Shown piece by piece: positions 18,133-28,071 of a DNA stretch of 64,000 nt; the first letter of the stretch is position 1, and each line of letters starts with the position of its first letter. The notes under the pieces were generated by a model. The model was not told where the DNA came from, did no database searches, and saw only the letters and a list, made by a program, of their open reading frames with translations. The stretch is from Acidipropionibacterium virtanenii (GTDB taxonomy: Bacteria > Actinomycetota > Actinomycetes > Propionibacteriales > Propionibacteriaceae), in the NCBI RefSeq assembly GCF_003325455.1, contig NZ_CP025198.1:558001-622000 (forward strand), read 5' to 3'. The position numbers were made by a program, and so were the translations under genes.

Positions 18133-20799
18133 GCCTCAACGAAGGGCTCCCCGGCAAAGGGGAGCGACCCGGGCGGTACGGCTGTGAAGACGTGCGCCTG
18201 CGGCCTCAACGAAGGGCTCCCCGGCAAAGGGGAGCGACCTTTGGTTTTTCCGAGTGTGTGCTGGCCGCCGAAGCCTCAACGAAGGGCTCCCCGGCAAAGG
18301 GGAGCGACTTCCCGGAACGCCTCGGCGCCAGCACGTGCACCTCGTTGCCTCAACGAAGGGCTCCCCGGCAAAGGGGAGCGACGGGCTTCACGTCGGCCCA
18401 CGCGAAGACGATGTTGCTGCCTCAACGAAGGGCTCCCCGGCAAAGGGGAGCGACGGATCCGCAAGAACAAGGTGAGCACGACTCAGCGTGAGCCTCAACG
18501 AAGGGCTCCCCGGCAAAGGGGAGCGACTCCTTCGGGTGGTTCGTCCTGCTGACATGGTCCATGGCCTCAACGAAGGGCTCCCCGGCAAAGGGGAGCGACT
18601 GGCCTGACGCCGACCTCACCGCCACACAGCAGCGGCCTCAACGAAGGGCTCCCCGGCAAAGGGGAGCGACGGTTCGGGCCTGCCAGCGCTCCACGGGTTC
18701 TCCTAGGAGCCTCAACGAAGGGCTCCCCGGCAAAGGGGAGCGACCGTATCGGAGCGTCTGCACCAGTGCACGCTTGGCACGGCCTCAACGAAGGGCTCCC
18801 CGGCAAAGGGGAGCGACTTCCCGCCCGTCAAGATACCCGGATTCCGTAAGGGCGGGCCTCAACGAAGGGCTCCCCGGCAAAGGGGAGCGACACCGTTCAT
18901 CGCAGGTCCTCCTCCCCCAAGATGATCGGGCCTCAACGAAGGGCTCCCCGGCAAAGGGGAGCGACTTCCGGGGGGACATCGGCCAGATCCGTGACGACGT
19001 GCGCAGCCTCAACGAAGGGCTCCCCGGCAAAGGGGAGCGACCACCTGACTGCTCATCGAGCCCGTCCTTTCGCCGCGCCTCAACGAAGGGCTCCCCGGCA
19101 AAGGGGAGCGACCAGCAGGGACGCGATCACCGGGGCTAGTGCGGTCAGCCTCAACGAAGGGCTCCCCGGCAAAGGGGAGCGACGCGTGATGGGAAGGCCG
19201 TGCCCGTGCTGCCGTCCGCGCCTCAACGAAGGGCTCCCCGGCAAAGGGGAGCGACCAGGGATGAAACTGTCATCCGATTCCCCGCACACGCAGATGCCTC
19301 AACGAAGGGCTCCCCGGCAAAGGGGAGCGACGGAATCTCATGACAATCTCGACCGGTGACGAGAACCAGCCTCAACGAAGGGCTCCCCGGCAAAGGGGAG
19401 CGACACGCACTGGAGGCACTGCACCCTACCCGGGTGCTCATGCCTCAACGAAGGGCTCCCCGGCAAAGGGGAGCGACCCCGTGCGAGCGTCCTTGGAGCG
19501 GCGGCCGATCATGCCTCAACGAAGGGCTCCCCGGCAAAGGGGAGCGACATGCTGCTGCCGCCTGCTCGTCGTCAGCCTCAGGTGTCAGCCTCAACGAAGG
19601 GCTCCCCGGCAAAGGGGAGCGACCAAGGTCTACCAGCTCGCCCTTGATGGTTTCCTCGGCCTCAACGAAGGGCTCCCCGGCAAAGGGGAGCGACATCCGG
19701 GAATTGGGGGGCTGACCGGCCAAACCGGACTTTTGCCTCAACGAAGGGCTCCCCGGCAAAGGGGAGCGACGTCAAGCGACCGGAGGGAGCGGCTGCCCAA
19801 GGGTTGGGGCCTCAACGAAGGGCTCCCCGGCAAAGGGGAGCGACCTACTCGGTCTGGTGCAAGGCCAGCACCGACAGCGCGCCGCCTCAACGAAGGGCTC
19901 CCCGGCAAAGGGGAGCGACCTGCAGCCAGTAGCAGGCGTCCTGGGGTTCGGCGAGGATGCCTCAACGAAGGGCTCCCCGGCAAAGGGGAGCGACCTGGCT
20001 ATCTCCCCGAACGTCATGCATGCGGGCAAGCCTCAACGAAGGGCTCCCCGGCAAAGGGGAGCGACCGTCGATCGCATCATCAGCGACGTCAGTCGATGAT
20101 GTGCCTCAACGAAGGGCTCCCCGGCAAAGGGGAGCGACGGCGCGTGCCAACAGCGCAGCCTCTCGACCTTCCGGCCGCCTCAACGAAGGGCTCCCCGGCA
20201 AAGGGGAGCGACTGTGGGTCAACGCTGCCGGACGCGCCAACCACTGCCTCCAGCCTCAACGAAGGGCTCCCCGGCAAAGGGGAGCGACGGCCATGTCGTC
20301 CACCATCTCAGCGACCGTCTCGGAGCCTCAACGAAGGGCTCCCCGGCAAAGGGGAGCGACTGGCCACTGCCGCGCAGACCATTCCCTCCGTGCAGGCCTC
20401 AACGAAGGGCTCCCCGGCAAAGGGGAGCGACGTTCCAATTCATCGAGCCGATGCCCACGGGATAGGTGGCCTCAACGAAGGGCTCCCCGGCAAAGGGGAG
20501 CGACCCGGAGTACCGGGCTGGGGGTTCCAACGGCCTGCCCGGCCTCAACGAAGGGCTCCCCGGCAAAGGGGAGCGACACCCACAACAGGACGGTCGGGAT
20601 CAAGGTCCGCGCGCCTCAACGAAGGGCTCCCCGGCAAAGGGGAGCGACGTGAGGTCTTAGGGTCGTCGGGATTCGGCAGCATGTTGGGGGCCTCAACGAA
20701 GGGCTCCCCGGCAAAGGGGAGCGACGGGCAGGACTCCTCGAAGCGCTGGGAATGGTCCACCAAGCCTCAACGAAGGGCTCCCCGGCAAAGGGGAGCGAC

Positions 20800-20984
20800 A
20801 GCGGTCTCGCGGAGCGGGTCCTGACAAGCAGTCCAGCACCCTCTCCGCGAGAGTCCATCGTAGCGCTGCACTGCCCGCGCACCTCGGTGGCTCCTGAACT
20901 CCCGGCATCCATCCACTGACAAGGCCGGATGAAGGCGCGAGTGGTTACCGGGAATCCGCGGAGCGGGGGACCTCTCGCATGGGG
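20800..20984 (-). promoter_or_regulatory. CRISPR leader
   Basis: A 185-bp non-coding stretch between the cas2 stop and the first repeat. A 10-bp perfect inverted repeat (TCTCGCGGAG at 20805-20814 and CTCCGCGAGA at 20843-20852) sits immediately next to the first repeat. A third copy of the core CGCGGAG lies at 20957-20963, within an 11-bp match to 20808-20818. A possible -10 element TACGAT precedes the repeats on the minus strand, but no good -35 was seen. It should hold the array promoter and the signals for polarised spacer integration. Confidence 0.75.
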
Positions 20985-21284
20985 TCAGATGATCATCGAC
21001 CCGTCTCCGACGATGTAGCGGGAGTGCCCCAACCATGTCACAGCCCGGTCATCCGCCGTCTTTGAGAGACCAAGGTCGCTGACGAGCACGGAGTCCTGAT
21101 CGCGGTCCATGATGTCCTCCAGCTCACGCTGGAGGACGAGCACATGGCTGGGCGAGCAGTCGACCATGAAGACACTGAATTGAACTCTCAATCCGAACCG
21201 CTTGAGAGTCACAGCCATGTGGCCCCGTCGCTTGTCATCGGGGACGTCGTAGGCGATGAGATATCGATGACTGTCCTGTCTCAT
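20985..21284 (-). CDS. cas2: CRISPR integration protein Cas2
   Basis: 99 residues, normal Cas2 length. The ferredoxin-like fold starts YLIAYDVPDDKRR, with the conserved Asp of the first strand. Cas2 forms the bridge of the Cas1-Cas2 integrase that inserts new spacers at the leader end. Its start overlaps the cas4-cas1 stop by 4 bp, and it is the last cas gene before the leader. Confidence 0.96.
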   Translation of the reverse strand: MRQDSHRYLIAYDVPDDKRRGHMAVTLKRFGLRVQFSVFMVDCSPSHVLVLQRELEDIMDRDQDSVLVSDLGLSKTADDRAVTWLGHSRYIVGDGSMII

Positions 21285-22885
21285 CGGACTGTCATTCCCT
21301 TGTACTCATTCCGTGTGCCGTCCACGACTCCCAGGATGATCCGAGCCTGCACTTCGATCGCTCGGCGCCACGAGACCGTGTAGCCGAAGCTGGGATGGGA
21401 GATCTCGGTGGTCACCCTGCGCTCGTAGGCGGAGACGATGGCATTCCGGCCCTGAGTGGAGAGACGCGAGTCGCCCAAGGTGTGCGAGAACATATCCGTC
21501 GTGAGGGCACCGTTGTTGATGCAGGTGAGGACCACTGAGTCTGCGATCGGCGCGCGGAACTCCTCCATCAGGTCCAGGGCGAGAGCCGGCTTGTTCCTGC
21601 TCGGGGAGTGGAGAAACCCTGCGTGCGGATCAAGACCACAGGCGGCCAGCGCCCGGATGCAGTCGGACAGGAGCAAGCTGTAGGTGAAGTTCATCGCGGC
21701 ATTCAGCGGATCGGTGGCCCCTCGACCATGCCGGCCCGGCCATGTGTTCAAGAACGCCCGCGCCTCGGCGCCCTTGAGCATGGACGGCAACCCCGAGAAG
21801 TAGATCTGGGCGGCGCGGCCTTCCAGGGCGAACACCTCGGGCAGAGAGGGCATCGTCTCGGTCGCCCGTGCCAAGGCTCTCAGTTCGGTGACCAGATCGG
21901 GCCGATCACCGTTCCGGCGGATCATTGTGGCCTGATTCCCTATCTTTGCTCGGATGATCTGCTGGGCGATCGGCAGAGAGCCGAGTTCAGACATCACATG
22001 CTGATGGACCCGAGCCTGACCGTTCGGCGAATCGGCGCTTGAGGCCCAGCCGATGACGCGGCCCCGGCCACTGCACCACACCACAGTCAGACGCCGCCAG
22101 AGCATCTCCCGGATGAGGGCACTCGACAGGTCCACGTTGCCGTGGACAACGATCCCACACACCTTCTCCAGTGGAACGCTGGCGAGTTCCTCGCCGTTCT
22201 TCGACACGGTGACTCGCCCCTGTCTAAGCGATCCACGAGCGCCCGGAGTCATGACGTGCAGGATCGTCCCATCAGGATCGGAGACCGAAATACTCCTCGC
22301 CTTCTGGCCTTCCATATGACGGTTCTCGTCCGGGAGGCAGACGGTGGCGTGTGAGCAGCCCACGCATCGAGGATCGTCAAGGAGTGGTTTGGGGGCCTGA
22401 GCGGCGCCGATCAGGTTACGAGTGCTCTGAACCCATTCGCGGCACTCCTGTCGCGCGGCATCGTCGATGATGATGGGAATCTGAGTGTGATGGTTGGTGA
22501 AGTACACGCCGGCGCCGGTGACGCGATGGCCCATCTCCTCAAGGCAGATGACTTGGGCGATCACCTGGATCCGCTGTGACTCGGTGATCAAAGCCCGCCT
22601 TCGTGACGGCGTCGACTTGTACTCCACAATTTCCAGTGACTGATCATCCTGCTCTTTGACGACGTCGCAGCGGCCGGTGAGGCCCAGTTCCTCACTGTGG
22701 ATGAGCATCGCTCGTTCTGCGCCGGGACGAGACTCGGAGGCGTTGTCGACGCGCTTGTGAGCCATCGTCCCGGCGGTGATCGCGAAACTGTCCACCTGCT
22801 CTCCTTGGGCCTCGATCCAGGCCCGGCGAGGGCAGAAGACGGTGTGTGCGATCAGGCTGATTGGAATCGTGTCATCTGAGTCCAT
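21281..22885 (-). CDS. cas4-cas1: Cas4-Cas1 fusion protein (type I-G adaptation)
   Basis: 534 residues. The N-terminal ~190 residues are a Cas4 nuclease: CPRR near the start, RecB-type GRCDVV...EYKS, and a cysteine cluster (CVGC...VC) that would bind an iron-sulfur centre. The rest is Cas1, with VHGNVDLSS in the N-terminal beta domain and DPLNAAMN, GFLHSP and LALDLMEEFR carrying the active-site His and Asp. Such fusions are typical of type I-U/I-G; in Geobacter they select PAM-flanked prespacers and trim them. The start overlaps the csb3 end by 34 bp. Confidence 0.95.
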   Translation of the reverse strand: MDSDDTIPISLIAHTVFCPRRAWIEAQGEQVDSFAITAGTMAHKRVDNASESRPGAERAMLIHSEELGLTGRCDVVKEQDDQSLEIVEYKSTPSRRRALITESQRIQVIAQVICLEEMGHRVTGAGVYFTNHHTQIPIIIDDAARQECREWVQSTRNLIGAAQAPKPLLDDPRCVGCSHATVCLPDENRHMEGQKARSISVSDPDGTILHVMTPGARGSLRQGRVTVSKNGEELASVPLEKVCGIVVHGNVDLSSALIREMLWRRLTVVWCSGRGRVIGWASSADSPNGQARVHQHVMSELGSLPIAQQIIRAKIGNQATMIRRNGDRPDLVTELRALARATETMPSLPEVFALEGRAAQIYFSGLPSMLKGAEARAFLNTWPGRHGRGATDPLNAAMNFTYSLLLSDCIRALAACGLDPHAGFLHSPSRNKPALALDLMEEFRAPIADSVVLTCINNGALTTDMFSHTLGDSRLSTQGRNAIVSAYERRVTTEISHPSFGYTVSWRRAIEVQARIILGVVDGTRNEYKGMTVR

Positions 22886-23871
22886 GGAGAAAAGTATTCC
22901 AACGGATGGAACTCTCCGCTGAGAATCATGCGTTCCGGTGCGCTAGAACTGCCACCTTTGTGGACCGTGAAATCGCAGGCGCCGATAACCCCCATTAGCG
23001 GTAGCTCGAGCAGTGCCGCTGAGACCCTCTCCTCGTCTGGTGACGGTAAGCCATTGACAGCCTGGCTGGCCACGACAGCTCTCCATGCTGCTGGCGACAC
23101 CATACGGTCCAGCACTGGAATCAGCGCCCGTTTCGTGTGGAGCGTTCTCAGTGGCGAGGCGCACGCCGTGGCGCTGACTCTGCTGACAGCCGGAACAAGG
23201 GCGAAGCCGCTGATCCCCCACAGCCCACACCATGCCAGTACGTCGTCGGCAGGCCCGGGTCGAGTGAGGCCCGTCGAGGTCCGAGACTCCGGACTGTTCT
23301 TGCCAACGGTGTCTGTGACGGACGCCCCTGTCAGCCCCTCAATGATCGACAAGGTCGAACGATTGGCGACGACGTCAGCCAACGGTGCCAGACGCTTCCC
23401 GACGAACTCCTCGCCGCGGTTCCTGGTCTTCATCTCCCATCTCGATGCGGCGCGGTCAGGTTGGAGTTCATTATTGTGGACGACCCAGTATCCAGGTTCT
23501 CCAAGATTTGAAAGAAAGAGCGCGTCCAGCTCGGTGAGGTCCGATCCGAGGAACTCCTCACGACGACTCTCAAGGTCGATCCATCCCGCGGTACTCCTGG
23601 GAGGCTTGATCCTGGGGCTGAACAACCCTGTTGCACTGTCAGCACCCTTGGCCTGAACCCACGACCCTTCGTCGGCATGGCGAGTCGCGTGAGCCTTGAC
23701 CGCTTCCCCGGCATCAGGCCCGTTCCAGGTGACAACGGCTTCGGCGGCGCCCTCGACGGTCCAGCCAAGGCGCACGCGCTCGGCTCCGGCCTCCTCGAGT
23801 ATTCCGGCCAGCCCGATCATTGCGAAGTGGGTCATGGCGCTGTTGAGCCCTCCGGAGATGACGATCTTCAT
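22852..23871 (-). CDS. csb3: Csb3-type Cascade subunit (Cas8-like, type I-G/I-U)
   Basis: About 339 residues starting MKIVISGGLNSAMTHFA at 23871, with GGAGGG just upstream and a 4-bp overlap with the cas3 stop. It sits in the place where type I-U loci of the Geobacter sort encode Csb3 (GSU0052-like). No Csx17 gene is present in the operon, so this protein is the best candidate for the Cas8-like large subunit that recognises the PAM. I see no catalytic motif. The call rests on position, size and N-terminal resemblance, so it is less secure than its neighbours. Confidence 0.7.
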   Translation of the reverse strand: MKIVISGGLNSAMTHFAMIGLAGILEEAGAERVRLGWTVEGAAEAVVTWNGPDAGEAVKAHATRHADEGSWVQAKGADSATGLFSPRIKPPRSTAGWIDLESRREEFLGSDLTELDALFLSNLGEPGYWVVHNNELQPDRAASRWEMKTRNRGEEFVGKRLAPLADVVANRSTLSIIEGLTGASVTDTVGKNSPESRTSTGLTRPGPADDVLAWCGLWGISGFALVPAVSRVSATACASPLRTLHTKRALIPVLDRMVSPAAWRAVVASQAVNGLPSPDEERVSAALLELPLMGVIGACDFTVHKGGSSSAPERMILSGEFHPLEYFSPWTQMTRFQSA

Positions 23872-26498
23872 GATCCCTCCTTGGAGACGCGGCAGTCGGC
23901 TGCGCGCAGCACTGCTTCGAGGTAGCAGCATGTCCAGGCGCCGAGGCGCCAACTCGTACGGCTCATGAGTGAGCACCATTCCCCGCTGACGAACAGGTCC
24001 ATGATGCGTTCCTTGAGTGCTTCGTCATCGCAGTCATTGATCAGCGACGGTGCATCGAGTTGGGGGAGGACTCGTCCGTGCCCGTGGCTTGTTCCAATGA
24101 GCCGAGCGACCAACTCCGGGTCGTTGCTCTCTTCAATGACCGGCCATGCGACGGCCACCGACCGCAGTTCATGACGCCAGCCTCTTGGTAGTCCTCCGGA
24201 CCATCTCCTTCGCGACGCTGCCTGGGCACTCCGCGCAGGGCTCTTCGCGAGAACTGGGGCGTCGTTCGGGGCATTGAGCCGGTACCTCTGGAATCGCTGG
24301 TCGGACTTGCCGTCGTCGTGATGGAGTCCTGCCACAGACAGGGCCTCCCGGGCCTCCGAGGCAAGCCCGATGGAGTCTGCCAGGTTGGTGGCGCGATCCG
24401 CGACGCCTTCTTGATGGTCGGCCAATGTCACCAGATCTCCGGACCTCGTCCACAGCTGGCGGATCGATTCGTTGTCCTCAATCGCGCCGGGGGGACGCAC
24501 GACAATCCAGGCGAGTCTGACACCTTCCACGACATCGGGGCCCCTAGTGACCACCCCGATACCGCCGGAGCGCAGGAACTCTTCCTGGGCATCGTCATCA
24601 TCGAGACCACAGAGATCTGTGAGCCAGTGACTTTCCCGATCGCCATCCATGATGACCTGGGTGCCCACGGCGCCCCACCCGGTTTCCAGATCACCTTCGG
24701 GTCGAGTGGCGTCGTCGACCACTACCCCTTTGCGAGTCACTGCGTGGCCTGTGTCAATGAAGACCACGTCCCCACTACGGATGTCGACTGTGTCGTCATC
24801 AGACTTGACCACGCTGCTCACTTCGTCATTCCGCAAGACAAAGGCCCTGGCATGAGATCCGTTACCCGTGAGGATCCCCAAGACCACCTGCCGGAGCCTC
24901 CAGAGGGTGACAGGGAAGACTTCGTCCTGGATAGGTGAGGTGGCGTCCAGAAGTGGCAACACCAAAGCGTCGTCGTCGGGTAGGGGACCACGAATCACGA
25001 GTCCGCCCTCGAGCTGATCGGGGCGGAGTGAGTCCCGGATCCACAGTTCCAGCTCCTCGTCCGCGAGCAACGTGTCTGCGGTCGCCTCCCACCGCATAGC
25101 GTCGCCCGGGTGGGGGAGTTTCACGATCTCCCTCTCTGGGGACTTGGACGGCGGGGGAACATCCATGACGTGCTGGGGTCTGGCGTCCCCGGTACCGGTG
25201 AGCTGAGCCAACCAGGAATCTCCGTTACGGAGATCCGACTCCACGTAGGGGAGTTGATCCTTGACGGCTGACTCATCGGGGCCGATCACGGTGATCGGAC
25301 CATCGTGCCTGGAGCCCTTTCGGTTCACGCGTCCGAAGCGTTGGGCAAGGCTGTCGGCCGGGGCCAGCTCGGTGAGCAACCCGACGAAGTCGACGTCGAT
25401 TCCGACCTCGACGGTCTGAGTGGCGACCAGGAACTGAGGTGATTCACGGTCCTGGCGTCCGGCGATCCCGAACAGATCCGGGAACTGCGCCTTCAGGCGT
25501 GCCAGGTCCATCGGTCGCATCGGGCCGACCCAGCATGGGCAGTTGTCGCCGAGTTCCTCGGCGAGCCTCAGCGCGGTATTGACGTTGTTAACGATGCAGC
25601 CGATCGTGCCGCCGGTGCGGGTCTCGCGAAGCAATCGTGCCTCAGTCGCAAGAGTTGCGAGGTACTTCGCCGTGGCCTTTCGGCCGTTCCAATCCGGTGA
25701 GCGGACGATCCGAACGGGCTTGGGCCGAGTCATGCGTGGCTCGAGGCCCGGATACTCGAGATCCTCGGCGGAGATGCCGATCTCTGTGCCGCCATTGTCG
25801 GTCCGTGCCGTTGCCGACGACTCAACGACCTGGAGGCCCGGTACCCCGAGGGTTGGGGATGTCTTGGCAACGTACCGAGAGACCCAACGCGCTGTCCCGA
25901 GAAGCTGTCTCGAGAGATGCGCCTCATCAATGACGACGACCGAGTCCATCCCCAGCAGACCTGCCTCTCTTGGGCGAGCGGCCCTACTGGTTCCGTAGCC
26001 GCGCATGAGAAGCCGGCTGCCCCACATGTCTGGGGTGGCGCAGATCACCGCACACGCGCTCGGATCGTCGATCCAGGTCCGGTCCGAGGCGATACCACCA
26101 CGGAGATTGGCGAGGATGACGGGACCGGAGTCCGGGGCGATAGTGATGGACGCCAGGGCTGCTGTCATTTCCTGCGCGAGCGGATCGGCCGAGGTCGTCA
26201 GCCAGTCCAGAACACGCTGGGCCCGGTCGGCCTGGGAGTCGACAAGCGCTCGTCGATCGACGACCACGCACAGACGCCGGGGAAGCCTCGGGCCGGACCC
26301 GGCGGCGCTCAGAGCAGCCAGGAAGATGTGGGCCTCGACCACGGCGCTTTTCCCGGACCCAGTGGGTGCCGTGATGGCGTCGGGCCATCGTCCTTGTTCG
26401 AAAATGGTGTCGACCAGTCGAACCTGCCATGGGAATGGTTCGTTATGGTCGTTGATCTCCGCGAAGAATCGTGGAAAATCAGAAATGGTGAGCGTCAT
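23868..26498 (-). CDS. cas3: Cas3 helicase-nuclease with C-terminal HD domain
   Basis: 876 residues. The SF2 helicase comes first, with Walker A APTGSGKS (residues 44-51), IDEAH (190-194), TQTVEVGIDVD and the motif VI-like QRFGRVNRKG. The HD nuclease is C-terminal, with ADHQEGVADRA and HHDDGK near residues 725-735. This helicase-then-HD order is the opposite of most Cas3 proteins and is characteristic of type I-U/I-G. It unwinds and degrades target DNA after Cascade binding. It overlaps both neighbours by 4 bp, consistent with one operon. Confidence 0.96.
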   Translation of the reverse strand: MTLTISDFPRFFAEINDHNEPFPWQVRLVDTIFEQGRWPDAITAPTGSGKSAVVEAHIFLAALSAAGSGPRLPRRLCVVVDRRALVDSQADRAQRVLDWLTTSADPLAQEMTAALASITIAPDSGPVILANLRGGIASDRTWIDDPSACAVICATPDMWGSRLLMRGYGTSRAARPREAGLLGMDSVVVIDEAHLSRQLLGTARWVSRYVAKTSPTLGVPGLQVVESSATARTDNGGTEIGISAEDLEYPGLEPRMTRPKPVRIVRSPDWNGRKATAKYLATLATEARLLRETRTGGTIGCIVNNVNTALRLAEELGDNCPCWVGPMRPMDLARLKAQFPDLFGIAGRQDRESPQFLVATQTVEVGIDVDFVGLLTELAPADSLAQRFGRVNRKGSRHDGPITVIGPDESAVKDQLPYVESDLRNGDSWLAQLTGTGDARPQHVMDVPPPSKSPEREIVKLPHPGDAMRWEATADTLLADEELELWIRDSLRPDQLEGGLVIRGPLPDDDALVLPLLDATSPIQDEVFPVTLWRLRQVVLGILTGNGSHARAFVLRNDEVSSVVKSDDDTVDIRSGDVVFIDTGHAVTRKGVVVDDATRPEGDLETGWGAVGTQVIMDGDRESHWLTDLCGLDDDDAQEEFLRSGGIGVVTRGPDVVEGVRLAWIVVRPPGAIEDNESIRQLWTRSGDLVTLADHQEGVADRATNLADSIGLASEAREALSVAGLHHDDGKSDQRFQRYRLNAPNDAPVLAKSPARSAQAASRRRWSGGLPRGWRHELRSVAVAWPVIEESNDPELVARLIGTSHGHGRVLPQLDAPSLINDCDDEALKERIMDLFVSGEWCSLMSRTSWRLGAWTCCYLEAVLRAADCRVSKEGS

Positions 26499-28069
26499 GA
26501 CTCCTCCGGAGTGTCGACGGGGACAAGCAGGCCTCCGCCCAGATGCCGTGACTGGCCGAGGCTGATGAGTGCTCGATTCCCGACCAGATGGCCCAGCTCA
26601 AATTCAGCGCTGTATGGCTGCACCGCGCCGATTGCCTTCGGTGCCTTGTGCACATACCGGTCGACCCGCGAATCACTGATGCGATGGGTCGAAAGCACTC
26701 GCACGGCCAGGGACTTGTCCGTCACCGCTTGGACCATTGCCCAGTAGTCCCGCCTCGGCAGATCCGGTAGATGATCCCTGAACACATGGAACAGGGACAG
26801 TAGGGCAGCCTCCTCGAACCCCCATCGCCCAAGGTCCGGATGGTCATTCTGACGCCGGGTCTCGGGCACCAGGCCTCTTGCACTGCGCCAAGTACGCCGC
26901 CACCCAGAGCGAACCTCCGGCCAGAAGTCATGCAGGCCGATCAGCGATGGAGACCCGAGCTTCAAGTCCTGCCCGGATCCGCTCTGAGTGCGCATCCAGA
27001 CACGCAACGTCGGAGCATCGAGAGCGCGGAGGATCTGTGCCTGATCCGCCGGTTCAAGACCTGCTGGCAGGAGGATCATGAGTGCACCATTGCTGAACTC
27101 GTCGGCGCTTGGGCCGGTCCCGTGACGATCCGCCATGAAGCTCGAGGGAACGTACTGGATGGCGACTCGATTCGCCGGGTTCCGCACACCTCGCGGAAAG
27201 GCTCCAGTGACGCTGGCCGGTGCGGAGTCTCCCATTCGAGACACCAGCATCCGATGTGTCGCCACACACCAGTCGACGACCTCCTCGGGACGCAGAGCGC
27301 GTTCTACCGGAATGGCGAATGCGAATGGCCACGGGTCCGGTGAGACAGGACGAGTCGGTACTTCGTACTGGAGCACCTGCAGCGCGGCGCGGGGGATCGG
27401 TGATCCCGAGGTACGCTCGGTCTGCCTCGCCTTGTCATTCGCCTTGGTCGGGAATTTTGTGGGATGCTCCCTTTCCCATGCGCGCTCGAGCTCATCAAGT
27501 CGCCCGGGCGCGGGAGTACGCACTGAGATTCCCCTCGGATGGAGTTCGCTGGGTTCCGAGATGAGTTTGTGGGTTGTCTCGATGGGCTCGATGGTCAGCA
27601 CGACGGGGGTGTCGGACTCACCCAGACACGAGACGTCACCACACAGACGCCCGATCGTCTCATGCACGTGTGAGGGTGCCTCATCCCAGAACCAGCCGAC
27701 CGGTCCGGCTAGCGCCGTAGCTGTGCTGACCGTGCGACCGGACTTCTTGATTCGGGGGGCGTTGCTCTTCGGGGGTTTTTCGAGCGTGCCTTCATCCCTG
27801 TAACTGGTGACCGAGGAGTATGCCGGGACGTACTCCGGCACCATCAGTTCGGTCGGCGGATGATGCTCGAGCCAGTTCAGCGCGGCGGCCGACTCGGATG
27901 AGATTCGCAGCTGGCCTTTTATGGGGTCTGCCGCTGTGCCGTTGCCCGCAGCGTTGATAAGGGCGGAATACAACCGAGCCGTATCAGGCAGTCGTGACGG
28001 TGAGCCGTCTTCCAAGTGGCCCTGGAACATCCCGAGTGGGAAGCGGGCTCTGATGGTCAGCGGAGGCAT
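26495..28069 (-). CDS. csb2: Csb2 (Cas5-Cas6 fusion, GSU0054 family)
   Basis: 524 residues from ATG at 28069 (MPPLTIRARFPLGMFQGH), two bases after the csb1 stop. The longer frame would overlap csb1, so this start is preferred. The Csb2 family combines a Cas5-like N-terminal part, which caps the crRNA 5' handle, with a Cas6-like C-terminal part that cuts the repeat RNA. Histidines suited to RNA cleavage exist, but I cannot assign the catalytic one. It supplies pre-crRNA processing in this locus, as no separate cas6 gene is seen. Confidence 0.9.
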   Translation of the reverse strand: MPPLTIRARFPLGMFQGHLEDGSPSRLPDTARLYSALINAAGNGTAADPIKGQLRISSESAAALNWLEHHPPTELMVPEYVPAYSSVTSYRDEGTLEKPPKSNAPRIKKSGRTVSTATALAGPVGWFWDEAPSHVHETIGRLCGDVSCLGESDTPVVLTIEPIETTHKLISEPSELHPRGISVRTPAPGRLDELERAWEREHPTKFPTKANDKARQTERTSGSPIPRAALQVLQYEVPTRPVSPDPWPFAFAIPVERALRPEEVVDWCVATHRMLVSRMGDSAPASVTGAFPRGVRNPANRVAIQYVPSSFMADRHGTGPSADEFSNGALMILLPAGLEPADQAQILRALDAPTLRVWMRTQSGSGQDLKLGSPSLIGLHDFWPEVRSGWRRTWRSARGLVPETRRQNDHPDLGRWGFEEAALLSLFHVFRDHLPDLPRRDYWAMVQAVTDKSLAVRVLSTHRISDSRVDRYVHKAPKAIGAVQPYSAEFELGHLVGNRALISLGQSRHLGGGLLVPVDTPEES

Positions 28070-28071
28070 TC

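Larger units (their letters stand above)
15253..20799 (-). CRISPR. CRISPR array, leader-proximal segment (about 77 repeats)
   Basis: I count 77 copies of the 36-bp repeat and 76 spacers of about 33-39 bp. Nearly all repeats are identical; single-base variants occur in the copies at 15824, 16906 and 17412. Read on the minus strand the repeat starts GTCGCTCCCC and ends CCCTTCGTTGAGGC. It can fold into a 6-bp stem (CTCCCC/GGGGAG), and the last bases would form the crRNA 5' handle after Cas6-type cleavage. Adjacent type I-G cas genes and the leader at 20800-20984 give the orientation. With the segment left of the IS element the array holds roughly 97 repeats. Two spacer duplications are listed separately. 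Confidence 0.98.

Noticed and set aside
11202-20799. Two separate CRISPR arrays.
   Set aside because: Same repeat on both sides, IS21 element with target duplication between them, and a spacer is rebuilt at the junction. It is one array interrupted.
11561-20824. Many long open frames across the CRISPR region, for example 494 codons at 19340-20824, with repeating peptides such as SLNEGLPGKGER.
   Set aside because: The 36-bp repeat has no stop in several frames, so spacers of suitable length give artificial repetitive frames. No starts with ribosome sites, and all are explained by the array.
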